Shown piece after piece: positions 26,173-38,568 of a stretch of DNA of 64,000 bases. This DNA comes from Macrostomum hystrix (taxonomy: Eukaryota > Platyhelminthes > Macrostomidae), in contig CATNEN010000033.1 in assembly GCA_950097015.1 (NCBI GenBank), positions 4,137,501 to 4,201,500 of the forward strand, in the 5' to 3' direction. A program made the translations under genes and the position numbers. Position 1 is the stretch's first letter; each line of letters starts with the position of its first letter. Below the pieces are notes generated by a model. That model was given only the letters and a program-made list of their open reading frames with translations. It was not told the origin of the DNA and made no database searches.

Positions 26173-27264
26173 ATGGCGCTGGTTGAGTTGGAGTGTCTGC
26201 TGCACCAGCCGCCAAATTTATCAACTCCCGCGCCATCCATAGCAACAGCTGATTCTAATGAAGCCTTGGTAGCCAGCGTCTTATCGGACTATTGGACCAA
26301 CCCAACAATGGAAGGCGAGTCCATGACTGTGGAGGCTGTCGCAGCTTCTCCAGACGAATCCGTCGGCGGCGACAGCGCTGTCATCATGGACGAATTGAGC
26401 CGAGAAAGTCACGATAGCAAAGTGGAAGTCACCGGTGCAGAACCTGCGCAACTGTTGGCCTGGGCCAGGTATCATCACTGCGCTTCTCGGATAGGCAGTC
26501 TGGAGAGGCTGGCCAAGTCTTTCATTGCCAGTGAGAAGCAGCATCAGCAGCACCAGCAGCAGTCTTTATCCTCAACAGGTGGCCGGGTTCCCTTAGCTCA
26601 ACGGGCAGAGTCTGCTCAGCCAACTCCATCTGTGACGCCCTCCGATTGCGCTTCCACGGTTGCCGACTGCACTAGCACCACCAGCAGCGGCGGTGGCAGC
26701 AACAAGAGGAAGCGAAAAAAGAAGCGGCACAGCTGGTGCGTCAATCAGAAGTATCGTCAGCAGCGTCAGCGTCAGCTGCGGCCGACGCCGCCTGACGGCG
26801 ACGATTGTCAACCTAATCGACGAATTCGTGTTCGATCTTCGCAACAGTCTGGCAGCTGCGGCTCTTCCGTACTGCTTCAGCAGCTGCCCTGGACTCCCTC
26901 CGCGTCAATGTCGGCCTCCATGGCCGCTTTAAAACGGGCAGAGATCAGCACACCCTCCTGGCGCATCGCCGAGCCCATTGTTGAGTCGGCTTCAGTCGAA
27001 GAAAGCGCCGATACGGAGGAGGATTTGTCCAACGCCGCCTACGCGCGCCGTCATCGCAAACTGGAGAATGCTGAGCGGCGCTGCATTTTGTTGGCCGCCT
27101 CGGCCCCTGCTTGCGGCCGGAATCGCGGATCATCGTCTAGCTCTTCGTCTCATTCGGCTGCCTCCGCAGCGAGTCCAGCGTCCTCTTCGTCAGCGTCTTT
27201 AGCTCCGGCATTCAACGCAGGCTACTCGGCACGCCAGTTCCCGCTAGATGAAGATCCCAGTTAG
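26173..27264 (+). CDS. KANSL1: KANSL1-like PEHE-domain protein
   Basis: Single coding exon of 363 aa. Residues about 257-304 read as a PEHE domain of the KANSL1 type: EISTPSWR, an acidic stretch (EESADTEEDLS), then AAYARRHRKLENAERR. In KANSL1 and MSL1 this domain binds the MOF/KAT8 acetyltransferase; the TPSWR form fits KANSL1 rather than MSL1. A basic run KRKRKKKRH lies near residue 178 and may be nuclear localising. Gln- and Ser-rich stretches separate the blocks. The C-terminal ARQFPLDED resembles a short motif late in KANSL1. It is much shorter than vertebrate KANSL1, so only the C-terminal functional part is represented. Start choice: an in-frame TAA at 26125 sits just after a good acceptor (tttattgcag, ending 26122), so the first usable ATG is 26173 and the 5' UTR is probably spliced. 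Nuclear NSL-complex role is inferred from the family. Confidence 0.72.
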   Translation: MALVELECLLHQPPNLSTPAPSIATADSNEALVASVLSDYWTNPTMEGESMTVEAVAASPDESVGGDSAVIMDELSRESHDSKVEVTGAEPAQLLAWARYHHCASRIGSLERLAKSFIASEKQHQQHQQQSLSSTGGRVPLAQRAESAQPTPSVTPSDCASTVADCTSTTSSGGGSNKRKRKKKRHSWCVNQKYRQQRQRQLRPTPPDGDDCQPNRRIRVRSSQQSGSCGSSVLLQQLPWTPSASMSASMAALKRAEISTPSWRIAEPIVESASVEESADTEEDLSNAAYARRHRKLENAERRCILLAASAPACGRNRGSSSSSSSHSAASAASPASSSSASLAPAFNAGYSARQFPLDEDPS

Positions 27265-28355
27265 TGTCAGGCTTTGCTCTGCCCAGCGAATTCTCAAACA
27301 TGTATTGCGTAATAAGTCTTAGTGCATTCGAAGTCAGCTTAATAGATTAATATGGAGTTGTTAACCTAGTCAACTAGGGAGGCATGTAGTTTTTTTTGTT
27401 CCTTTTACTGTTTTAATAGTTTTTTGTCGCACGCAAACATGTTTTCGGATTCCCTAAACACCAGTGTGTACATCCGAGGTCTAGATCGAGGACAACGCCC
27501 TCACCCCCCCCGATGTACACAACCGTTCCCTCACCCCTATGTACATTAGGTTCAGATCCCCCTCGCCCTAATATACACTAAGTCCAGAACCATCCCGTAA
27601 CCCACATGTACATGGTCTTAAATCGCTGACTCATCAAAAATGTGCATGAGATCCAAAACCACTGACCCCAACGTACACTCGGTCGATTCACCATTAATTT
27701 GCAGCTTACCTTACTTTGCTATTTCCTGTCCTTTTATTAAAATTCTTTTTTGTACTTTTTGATTGTCAGCCCCATTTTTTGAGGTTGACTATTTTATTAT
27801 TAATATTTATTATTATTCTTATTTATTATTATAGAAGCTGTCTATTTTATTATTATAACTTAAAAAACGAACACAGTTCGGTTTCTGTTTGAAATTATTT
27901 TTATCAAATGAATTATGTATTCATTCTGACCGTTTGTACATACAATTTGTACTTTTATCTAGGTGTGCTTATATCAGTTTGTACTTTTGTTAATAGTTTG
28001 ATTATAATAAAATCTTGCTTGCAGATTCGATTGTTTAACAAAGAAGAAGCATTTAAAAATATTTTTTTGTTAGCCTGTTTTAACATGATGCCAAAATGCG
28101 CTTGATTAGAACACTTGTTAGCAGTGTTACCATTCTCTTGTGCTTGAAGGTAGTCTATTTTGACTTTGCTTGTTCCATCTCCAACCCTTTTTGCTTCACG
28201 CCACGGCAGCACAGCTCGGGCCTCCAGTCCCAGCTTCTAATTCTTTTTTAAATAGTTTTCTTGCACTCCTCAACTGTCACCTCGCTGCCTTTGTCATAAT
28301 ACATGCTTGCTGGCTTGTAAATCTGTACATTTTTCGATTTAACATAATTTGAAAA
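27265..28355. other. 3' flank of KANSL1-like gene
   Basis: AT-rich, with a degenerate gtaca-containing repeat at about 27460-27690. No other gene seen. Confidence 0.45.
28006..28011 (+). terminator. Candidate poly(A) signal, KANSL1-like gene
   Basis: AATAAA about 740 bp after the KANSL1-like stop codon, in AT-rich sequence. It is the first canonical hexamer I see downstream; cleavage site not determined. Confidence 0.4.
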
Positions 28356-28356
28356 A

Positions 28357-28550
28357 TCTATGGAAATGCTATTTCTAAATCTACTGAAATGTCATTTCTA
28401 TATCTTCTGAAATTCCATTTCTATATCTACTGAAATGCCATTTCTAAATCTAATGAAATGCCATTTCTATATCTACTGAAACATGCCATTTCTAAATCTA
28501 ATAAAATGCCATTTCTAAATCTACTGAAATGTCATTTCTATATCCATTAA
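28357..28550. repeat. Tandem array, ~23-bp unit
   Basis: About eight copies containing ctactgaaatgccatttct; gaaatgccatttc is nearly self-complementary. Confidence 0.9.
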
Positions 28551-28875
28551 AGTGGCACCTGAAAGACGGGTTTTATGACTGCTGAAGGTGTTAAAATTAA
28601 ACTTGTACAAATACTATTTAGTTTTTTCTTGTCCATCAGCAAAGTGAGCGAGTTTAGCATATTTTTTGTTCAGTTTTACTCCTATCAGCATAAGCGAACC
28701 GGTGTGTGTGTTTGCCGACCCGCATGGCCTCTTGTTTGCTTTATTTATAGCTGAGTCTGTGGCTTCTATACATGAAAATAATAATTCAGTTTTTAATCTG
28801 TACAACTTCCATTGAGTCTTATTTCACTTTTTTGCTCAAAACAGAACAAAACAAAACAAAAACAGCTCGTAAACA
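28551..28875. other. Unique spacer, nothing recognised
   Basis: AT-rich sequence of about 325 bp; a 63-codon minus frame at 28614-28805 has no similarity. Confidence 0.4.
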
Positions 28876-30040
28876 TGGAATATTGGGTGAGATTGTGTAG
28901 GTCTGGATTATTGGGTGAGATTGTGTAGGCCTGGATTATTGGGTGAGATTGTGTAGGCCTGGATTATTGGGTGAGATTGTGTAAGCCTGGATTATTGGGT
29001 GAGATTGTGTAAGCCTGGATTATTGGGTGAGATTGTGTAGGCCTGGATTATTGGGTGAGATTGTGTAGGCCTGGATTATTGGGTGAGATTGTGTAGGCCT
29101 GGATTATTGGTTGAGATTGTGTAGGCCTGGATTATTGGGTGAGATTGTGTAAGCCTGGATTATTGGGTGAGATTGTGTAGGCCTGGATTATTGGGTGAGA
29201 TTGTGTAGGCCTGGATTATTGGGTGAGATTGTGTAGGCCTGGATTATCGGGTGAGATTGTGCAGGCCTGGATTATTGGGTGAGATTGTGTAGGCCTGGAT
29301 TATCGGGTGAGATTGTGTAGGCCTGGAATAGTGGGTGAGATTGTGTAGGCCTGGAATATTGGGTGAGATTGTGTAGGCCTGGAATAGTGGGTGAGATTGT
29401 GTAGGCCTGGATTATCGGGTGAGATTGTGTAGGTCTGGAATAGTGGGTGAGATTGTGTAGGCCTGGAATAGTGGGTGAGATTGTGTAGGCCTGGATTATC
29501 GGGTGAGATTGTGTAGGCCAGGATTATTGGGTGAGATTCTGTAGGCCTGGATTATTGGGTGAGATTGTGTAGGCCAGGATTATTGGGTGAGATTCTGTAG
29601 GCCTGGATTATTGGGTGAGATTGTGTAGGCCTGGATTATCGGGTGAGATTGTGTAGGCCTGGAATAGTGGGTGAGATTGTGTAGGCCTGGAATAGTGGGT
29701 GAGATTGTGTAGGCCTGGAATAGTGGGTGAGATTGTGTAGGCCTGGAATAGTGGGTGAGATTGTGTAGGCCTGGAATAGTGGGTGAGATTGTGTAGGCCT
29801 GGATTATTGGGTGAGATTGTGTAAGCCTGGATTATTGGGTGAGATTGTGTAGGCCTGGATTATTGGGTGAGATTGTGTAGTCCTGGATTATCGGGTGAGA
29901 TTGTGTAGGCCTGGATTATCGGGTGAGATTGTGTAGGCCTGGATTATTGGGTGAGATTGTGTAGGCCTGGATTATCGGGTGAGATTGTGTAGGCCTGGAA
30001 TATTGGGTGAGATTGTGTAGGCCTGGAATATTGGGTAAGA
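28876..30040. repeat. Tandem array, 28-bp unit, ~41 copies
   Basis: The unit is made of tattgggtgagattgtgtag plus gcctggat. It ends 25 bp before the acceptor of the exon that contains ATG 30116. Each unit holds a gggtgaga and a ttgtgtag, so it carries donor-like and acceptor-like strings. Confidence 0.97.
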
Positions 30041-30115
30041 CATTTCAGACCTGACATTTTGCAGGTTTATCGATTCAGCCTGTCAACTGAAGCCTCCGTC
30101 CGGGACTAGCGTGAA

Positions 30116-33100
30116 ATGACAGACAAGCATGACCAGTCCAGCGATGGGCGGCTCGGCAGCGGACGGCGAGGCGGCAGCGTTGACAGGAAAGGCGACAGCC
30201 ATGTCGATGATTCGGCCAGGGACTCTCGCCTGACACCTGGTTCCGTGGCCGGTCTGTCGGAGGCCAAGAAGGCCGACGCTGATTTGGATGGCTGGTTCTC
30301 AGAACCCGTCCTGCACTCAGAAAGTGCGACTGAGGCTGTTGCTGAGGCTTCTGCTAATTATGATGATGATGATGGAGACGCGGAAGCAGCTATTTGCGAA
30401 TCGAAAGAGGACAAGTCTGCATCGAGCAATATATTGTCTGATCCGGTAAGCATTGTATACATTTTACCTTCATTTCACTGCACTTCTGCACAAAACTTCT
30501 ACAGAATTGTTCAATTAAAAAAAGTTATCATACCTTTTGATTGCGTTGTAACTAAGCGGGAAATTCTAGTAGTTCTAGTCTACCCACACACCACTCGTAT
30601 TATTCGTAAGTTTCCTGTCAGTCTGTACCCTAGTAATATCCCAGATCCTCAAGCTGACTTCCCAGATCCTCAGGCTGACTTCCCAGATCCTCAGGCTGAC
30701 TTCCCAGATCCTCAGGCTGACTTCCCAGATCCTCAAGCTGACTTCCCAGATCCTCAGGCTGACTTCCCAGATCCTCAAGCTGACTTCCCAGATCCTCAGG
30801 CTGACTTCCCAGATCCTCAGGCTGACTTCCCAGATCCTCAGGCTGACTTCCCAGATCCTCAGGCTGACTTCCCAGATCCTCAAGCTGACTTCCCAGATCC
30901 TCAGGCTGACTTCCCAGATCCTCAAGCTGACTTCCCAGATCCTCAGGCTGACTTCCCAGATCCTCAAGCTGACTTCCCAGATCCTCAGGCTGACTTCCCA
31001 GATCCTCAGGCTGACTTCCCAGATCCTCAAGCTGACTTCCCAGATCCTCAGGCTGACTTCCCAGATCCTCAGTATGGTGTGTAATGACTTCCCAGATCCT
31101 CAGTTTGGTGTGTAATGACTTCCCAGATCCTCAGTTTGGTGTGTAATGACTTCCCAGATCCTCAGTTTGGTGTGTAATGACTTCCCAGATCCTCAGTTTG
31201 GTGTGTAATGACTTCCCAGATCCTCAGTTTGGTGTGTAATGACTTCCCAGATCCTCAGTTTGGTCCTCTTTGGAATCCCTGTAGATCCAAGATTTGTTTA
31301 AATTTTACGCATTTTTCCAGCATCTGTCAATCTTCTGCAAGTTGAGAGTAAATGGAAGAGTAAATTGTAGACAACTTTCTGTGCCATCTAGTACATTCTG
31401 TGCGGTTCGGCGGTGTCTGCAAACACGGTTACATTTGTAGCATCGCATCTTCATTTTGTTCGGCAAAAAATTTAAGCAAACAATCTAACAGAGTGGAAGG
31501 AAAGGCTCTTTTAAAACAAGGCATAATTATAGTCCTCTGTCTAGTTACCACATTTTCTGTCTCTCTCGCCTCTGCCACTCCGCCATTGGCTGAGGCACTC
31601 CAGCTGGGGACTCTCCGTCGCACCCCGCTGTCGCTATGTATGCCAACGGCTAGCAGCTATCCAGGTCCCAGCATGAGACTCTCGCAAACTATTTTCGAGC
31701 CCCTTGTCGAGGAATAATAAAGAGAAATCGAAACAAGAGGCCTTCAAAATGCGTCGATCAGCTAACGTTGCCACGGCAACTAGGTCATCCTCTGTCTCCT
31801 CTCGTGTAGACGGTATCACGCCAAGATCAGAAGGATTTACTGCTCCTGTGTACTCAACCACTGTGCGCATTGTGAGGCACCAAAGCTCTTCCAAGCTCTG
31901 ATTAGAACTCTATACAGTTCTAATCAGCGCATCATTGTTTAAAATCACTTCAAGAACAACAAGAACTACACAGAAATCCACAATCTGCCACTCCCACTAT
32001 TTATAATAACATTCTTAATCTTACACTAATGTCGCCCAAGAGCATCTAGAATCGCCACACCTCTAGAATCGCCACAACACCTCTAGAATCGCCACAACAC
32101 CTCTAGAATCGCCACAACACCTCTAGAATCGCCACACCTCTAGAATCGCCACACCTTTAGAATCGCCACACCTCTAAAATCGCCACACCTCTAGAATCGC
32201 CACACCTCTAGAATCGCCACACCTCTAGAATCGCCACACCTCTAGAATCGCCACACCTCTAGAATCGCCACACCTCTAGAATCGCCACAACACCTCTAGA
32301 ATCACCACAACACCTCTAGAATCGTCACAACTCTGGAATCGCCGCAACACTAGAATCGCCACAACACCTCTAGAATCGCCACAACACCTTTAGAATCACC
32401 ACAACACCTCTAGAATCGCCACAACTCTGGAATCGCCACAACACTAGAATCGCCACAACACCTCTAGAATCGCCACAACACCTCTAGAATCGCCACAACA
32501 CCTCTAGAATCGCCACACCTCTAGAATCGCCACACCTCTAGAATCGCCACAACACCTCTAGAATCGCCACACCTCTATAATCGCCACACCTCTAGAATCG
32601 CCACAACACCTCTAGAATCGCCACAACACCTCTAGAATCGCCACAACACCTTTAGAATCGCCACAACACCTTTAGAATCGCCACAACACCTTTAAACCAC
32701 ATCTTTAGACAACACCATCGTCACAACACCTCTAGAATCGCCACAACACCTTTAGAATCGCCACAACACCTTTAGAATCGCCAAAACACCTTTAGACCAC
32801 ACCTTTAGACAACACCATCGTCACAACACCTCTAGAATCGCCACAACACCTCTAGAATCGCCACAACACCTCTAGAATCGCCACACCTCTATAATCGCCA
32901 CACCTCTAGAATCGCCACAACACCTCTAGAATCGCCACACCTCTAGAATCGCCACAACACCTCTAGAATCGCCACAACACCTCTAGAATCGTCACAACAC
33001 CTCTAGAATCGCCACAACACCTTTAGAATCGCCACAACACCTTTAGAATCGCCAAAACACCTTTAGACCACACCTTTAGACAACACCATCGTCACAACAC

Positions 33101-36100
33101 CTCTAGAATCGCCACAACACCTCTAGAATCGCCACAACACCTCTAGAATCGCCACAACACCTCTAGAATCGCCACAACACCTCTAGAATCGGCACAACAC
33201 TTCTAGAATCGCCACAACACTTCTAGAATCGCCACAACACTTCTAGAATCGCCACAACACCTCTAGAATCGCCACAACACCTCTAGAATCGCCACAACAC
33301 CTCTAGAATCGCCACAACACCTTTAGAATCGCCACAACACCTTTAAACCACATCTTTAGACAACACCATCGTCACAACACCTCTAGAATCGCCACAACAC
33401 CTTTAGAATCGCCACAACACCTTTAGAATCGCCAAAACACCTTTAGACCACACCTTTAGACAACACCATCGTCACAACACCTCTAGAATCGCCACAACAC
33501 CTCTAGAATCGCCACAACACCTCTAGAATCGCCACACCTCTATAATCGCCACACCTCTAGAATCGCCACAACACCTCTAGAATCGCCACAACACCTTTAG
33601 AATCGCCACAACACCTTTAAACCACATCTTTAGACAACACCACCGTCACAACACCTCTAGAATCGCCACAACACCTTTAGAATCGCCACAACACCTTTAG
33701 AATCGCCAAAACACCTTTAGACCACACCTTTAGACAACATCATCGTCACAACACCTCTAGAATCGCCACAACACCTTTAGAATCGCCACAACACCTTTAG
33801 AATCGCCACAACACCTTTAGAATCGCCACAACACCTTTAAACCACATCTTTAGACAACACCATCGTCACAACACCTCTAGAATCGCCACAACACCTTTAG
33901 AATCGCCACAACACCTTTAGAATCGCCAAAACACCTTTAGACCACACCTTTAGACAACACCATCGTCACAACACCTCTAGAATCGCCACAACACCTCTAG
34001 AATCGCCACAACACCTCTAGAATCGCCACAACACCTCTAGAATCGCCACACCTCTATAATCGCCACACCTCTAGAATCGCCACAACACCTCTAGAATCGC
34101 CACAACACCTCTAGAATCGCCACAACACCTTTAGAATCGCCACAACACCTTTAAACCACATCTTTAGACAACACCATCGTCACAACACCTCTAGAATCGC
34201 CACAACACCTTTAGAATCGCCACAACACCTTTAGAATCGCCAAAACACCTTTAGACCACACCTTTAGACAACACCATCGTCACAACACCTCTAGAATCGC
34301 CACAACACCTTTAGAATCGCCACAACACCTTTAGAATCGCCACAACACCTTTAAACCACATCTTTAGACAACACCATCGTCACAACACCTCTAGAATCGC
34401 CACAATACCTTTAGAATCGCCACAACACCTTTAGAATCGCCAAAACACCTTTAGACCACACCTTTAGACAACACCATCGTCACAACACCTCTAGAATCGC
34501 CACAACACCTCTAGAATCGCCACAACACCTCTAGAATCGCCACACCTCTATAATCGCCACACCTCTAGAATCGCCACAACACCTCTAGAATCGCCACAAC
34601 ACCTCTAGAATCGCCACAACACCTTTAGAATCGCCACAACACCTTTAAACCACATCTTTAGACAACACCATCGTCACAACACCTCTAGAATCGCCACAAC
34701 ACCTTTAGAATCGCCACAACACCTTTAGAATCGCCAAAACACCTTTAGACCACACCTTTAGACAACACCATCGTCACAACACCTCTAGAATCGCCACAAC
34801 ACCTCTAGAATCGCCACAACACCTCTAGAATCGCCACACCTCTATAATCGCCACACCTCTAGAATCGCCACAACACCTCTAGAATCGCCACAACACCTCT
34901 AGAATCGCCACACCTCTAGAATCGCCACACCTCTAGAATCGCCACAACACCTCTAGAATCGCCACACCTCTAGAATCGCCACAACACCTCTAGAATCGCC
35001 ACAACACCTCTAGAATCGTCACAACACCTCTAGAATCGCCACAACACCTTTAGAATCGCCACAACACCTTTAGAATCGCCAAAACACCTTTAGACCACAC
35101 CTTTAGACAACACCATCGTCACAACACCTCTAGAATCGCCACAACACCTCTAGAATCGCCACAACACCTCTAGAATTGCCACAACACCTCTAGAATCGCC
35201 ACAACACCTCTAGAATCGGCACAACACTTCTAGAATCGCCACAACACTTCTAGAATCGCCACAACACTTCTAGAATCGCCACAACACCTCTAGAATCGCC
35301 ACAACACCTCTAGAATCGCCACAACACCTTTAGAATCGCCACAACACCTTTAGAATCGCCACAACACCTCTAGAATCGCCACAACACCTTTAGAATCGCC
35401 ACGACATAAAAACACTGTTCAAATTTCCGGGCGAACTTACTATTCGCTTAAACAAATTTTCTTTTCATCGCCATGCCTCTTGTTAATACAATTGTGGCTA
35501 TTTATAGATTTTCGGCCTGGTTTTTCTATTTCCAGTTGGCACTAGACCAGAAGATTGATTATGCTTGAGGCTAGAGTTGAATTTACCCTAAAACCTAACG
35601 GGTTGGCCACTTTCGGTTGGTCGACCTTGACTGTCGAATATTTATTAACTTTTTAATAGATACGGTGGGACCAACCGCTTTGTGTTTTGCATATTATCGG
35701 CTCTTAAAATGCTTGTCTTTTTCTGGCCTTGCGTATTCTACTTTAGTCTCCACTGGTGGCCTGGGAAGCCTGACTATCAGGCCTTTTAAACCAGTTGCTT
35801 CGCTTATAAACAGAGGTGCTAGTGTGCGTTTTAGTTCTAGAAACCTGTCGCACTTTCACCTTTAGCTCGGAAATATCCGCTTGTGTATAAATATTCCTCA
35901 CTTGTGCCATGTGCATATTAGCATAATTAATAATTAATAAGATCTGCTGTTGCTATGCAGAACTGTGAGCCGGTTCGCACAAAACGAGCTTCTTTATAAA
36001 CGGACAGAGATGCTTCAGGCTCAGCCAGCACCCACTCCCTGATGATTCAGGCTCAGCCATCACCCACTCCCTGATGCTTCAGGCTCAGCCAGCACCCACT

Positions 36101-38568
36101 CCCTGATGATTCAGGCTCAGCCATCACCCACTCCCTGTTGATTCAGGCTCAGCCATCACCCACTCCCTGATGATTCAGGCTCAGCCATCACCCACTCCCT
36201 GATGCTTCAGACTCAGCCATCACCCACTCCCTGATGCTTCAGGCTCAGCCAGCACCCGAATCCTAGAATATTCTGTTATTACAGAATTAAAATAAAAACA
36301 AAGAAATTCCTAAACTTTCTAGCAATTTTCGACACGATATGGAGGCTCCGTCTCCTAATGTAGCTACGCCCCCAATCCAGTCACGAATCTGTAATTGGAT
36401 TTCTCTTTCTCTATAAAAAAATAGAATTCCTCCGCTAGTTGTTCGCTGGGCAGCTAGAAAGCCGATATTGGAAGGAGTCAATTTCCTAAGGGATAATCTC
36501 CTTGGGAGTTGGGATTCTTAACTCTCCATCTGTGATATGGATGAGTCCAGTTACCCCGAATGCTCATGTCGTACTTGCTGGCGACAGACTTCTAATTGGC
36601 GCCCACTGAGTTAGTTAATGTGAAATTTCGCAGCATAACTGTGCCCATAGCCCCATACTCGATTATGGTAGCGAATTGTGTACTTTTATGCTGTCTGTAC
36701 CGTCAGCTACTATATATATAATTACATGGCTTTTCTTGGATGGATTTCTAGCGTTTTTGCTTTGATTTTCTATTCATCAGATACCCGGCGGCCCGGTTCG
36801 ACACCAGTCATCTGACTCGGCCTCCTCGACTGCATCTTCATCGTCCGCGGCTGCTCCAGAAGCCGCGGCGGAGGCGGCTGTAGCTCCGGAGCCCGCAGCC
36901 GCCGCCAGACCGATACCGATTCCGCGCGGGGTTCAGCGGCCTCCTCAGCAGCCAAATTTGCCTCATCAGAACAACATCAATCCGGCCCAGCAGGCCAGCC
37001 TCACCTCCGATGATGAGGGACTTCCGCGTAGTCCAACTCCGGGCGCTGACGAGGAACCCCGACTACATCACAGCCGGTCGGCCTCCACTAGGTCGCTTCT
37101 GTCCTACGGCTCCTCAACCGACGATGTTCCCGACGCTGTGGGTGCCGGTGCTGCTGGCGGCGCAGCCGACCCGCTGGACCACTCGGCAGCGCAGCACAAA
37201 ATGGCTGTCAGGCGGCCCGCTAGACGGCCGACATCCCAACATCGACACGCCGTCGGTAGCGCCGGCGCTGGCGTATCCTCCAGTGTTGGCGGCTCGACAG
37301 CGACGTCGGGAGCTTCAACATCCGCTGCCGCCTTATCGCTAGCTGGCTTGAGCTTTATTCGCGAAGAGACGGCCGTCCAGACAGCCAAGGCGGCTCTGCC
37401 AATTGTCGAAGACGAGCTCCGACCAGCGCGATGGCAGCAGCCGGCGTCGACAACAGCAACGCAGCCGTCGACGACCAAAGAGTCGCCGAAGCGCATAATC
37501 GGTCAGGCGACGCCTTTCGCCGCTTTGCTGGCCGGCGGCGCCGGTAATCGGAATAGCGTCGGCGCCGTGCCGTTGCCCCAGCTGCGTCGACGGACGACTA
37601 ACCCGACGTCGCAGGACGACGCGTCGCCGTCAACTGAGCAGGCGCCGCGGCAGCCGCCGATAGAATTCGCCGCCGTCCAGCTGCGCAAAACTCGCACAAT
37701 GGCCGCCTCGGAATTTGCCTCGATTGGTGACTCGACGCCAACGATACCGCCAGCGAAGCCGTCGTCCATCGTTGCCCAGAAGGCCCGGCCTTCGAGCGTT
37801 TTCGCCTCCTCCAGGCAGGCCGGAAACGCCACCGCATCCCCCTCTGCTTCATCCGAAAATCCTATTGCGGCCGCTCGGGCGCAGCTTGCTAGCCGATCGG
37901 TTGCCATGGAAAATAATAAGCCTCCTTTGGCGCCCGCTTCCGTGCTTGCCACCGCAGCTCCCAACAAGTCAGGCGTTGAAAAGCTGTCCTCGGCCTCAAT
38001 AGCGGCAGAGGCGCCGCCGCCAGCGCTGAAGCCGGCTGGGAAGCCGCCGGCTGCTGGCTCCGGAGCCGCGCCGCCGATTCCGCTCGGACCGAAGCCGCGC
38101 CTGGCGCCACGGCCAGCCGTCTCCGCTGTGCCAACGTCGCGCTCCTCCGATCACATCGCGGCCGAAAAGAAACTGCCAGCGCCGCAGGCAAATGCCGCCA
38201 GCTCGGAGTCGTCTTCTAGTGCAAAAAACGCTGCCTCTGCTTCGACTTCGGCAGGCTCTGCAAAAGGCAGCGCCGGTGATCCGCCCGCTGATTTTCTGCG
38301 CCGACGGCTCAAACCGGTGTCAAGAGGCTCGGGCGATTCAGCTTCAGCCGCCTCCGACGCTACTGCGATAGCCGGCAGCAGCATGAGCAAATCCACGCCG
38401 GACTTGTCCGCCCAGTTATTTGGCGGCCTCCGCCCGGTGCCAGTGAAATTGGAATCTAAGTCGGATTCCTCTCAGCCAGTAGTCGGCGCGGCTGCTCCGC
38501 CTGCCAGGGCGCCATCGATGCGTCAGTCGCGAGTGCTGGAGATGGTGCGCAAGATGCAGGAGAAATGA
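30116..38568 (+). CDS. Two-exon gene, low-complexity Ser/Ala/Pro-rich protein
   Basis: Coding exons 30116-30445 and 36781-38568 join in phase 0 (donor GATCCG|gtaagc; acceptor tattcatcag|ATACCC), giving 705 aa. An in-frame TAG three codons before ATG 30116 fixes the start, and an acceptor (cattttgcag, ending 30065) precedes it. Residues 1-110 are charged and acidic, with a DGWFSEP block; the rest is Ala/Pro/Ser-rich and probably disordered. Short conserved-looking pieces are SDDEGLPRSPTP (near 174), IEFAAVQLRKTR (near 404), FLRRRLKPVS, GLRPVPVK and a C-terminal SRVLEMVRKMQEK. The LRKT and LKPV pieces are faintly like actin-binding linear motifs, but this is not enough to name a family. I do not recognise the gene. 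The 6.3-kb intron is mostly tandem arrays; extra exons inside it cannot be excluded. Confidence 0.7.
30640..31073. repeat. Tandem array, 21-bp unit, ~21 copies (intronic)
   Basis: The unit contains gatcctcaggctgacttccc, with a g/a variant at cag/caa. It lies in frame with the upstream exon and encodes DPQADFP repeats if the intron is retained. Confidence 0.97.
31080..31263. repeat. Tandem array, 31-bp unit, 6 copies (intronic)
   Basis: The unit is derived from the preceding 21-mer (gacttcccagatcctcag) extended by tttggtgtgtaat. This shows one array seeding another. Confidence 0.95.
31264..32044. other. Unique intron sequence, nothing recognised
   Basis: Frames at 31400-31717 and 31704-31901 have no similarity and no convincing splice pair. 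Confidence 0.4.
32045..35403. repeat. 3.4-kb intronic array with higher-order structure
   Basis: The basic unit is tctagaatcgccacaacacc (20 bp) or a 17-bp form lacking aca. A different segment, ctttagacaacaccatcg, recurs at roughly 100-310 bp intervals (for example near 32704, 32803, 33075, 33355 and 33455) and defines larger blocks. Most units carry a TCTAGA or a TTTAGA. Confidence 0.97.
35404..36007. other. Unique intron sequence, nothing recognised
   Basis: AT-rich; an 82-codon frame at 35617-35865 has no similarity. Confidence 0.4.
36008..36255. repeat. Tandem array, 32-bp unit, ~8 copies (intronic)
   Basis: The unit includes ttcaggctcagccatcaccc and actccctgat, with agc/atc variants. 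Confidence 0.94.
36256..36780. other. Intron 3' part and acceptor
   Basis: AT-rich sequence ending in the pyrimidine-rich acceptor (tttgattttctattcatcag) at 36780. Confidence 0.5.

Noticed and set aside
287-35403. Possible CRISPR arrays
   Set aside because: Repeats are contiguous with no unique spacers, there are no cas genes, and the setting is eukaryotic.
36770-37496. Minus and alternative-frame ORFs over the Ser/Ala/Pro-rich exon
   Set aside because: Shadows of a GC-rich exon; the plus frame has matched splice phases and continues from exon 1.
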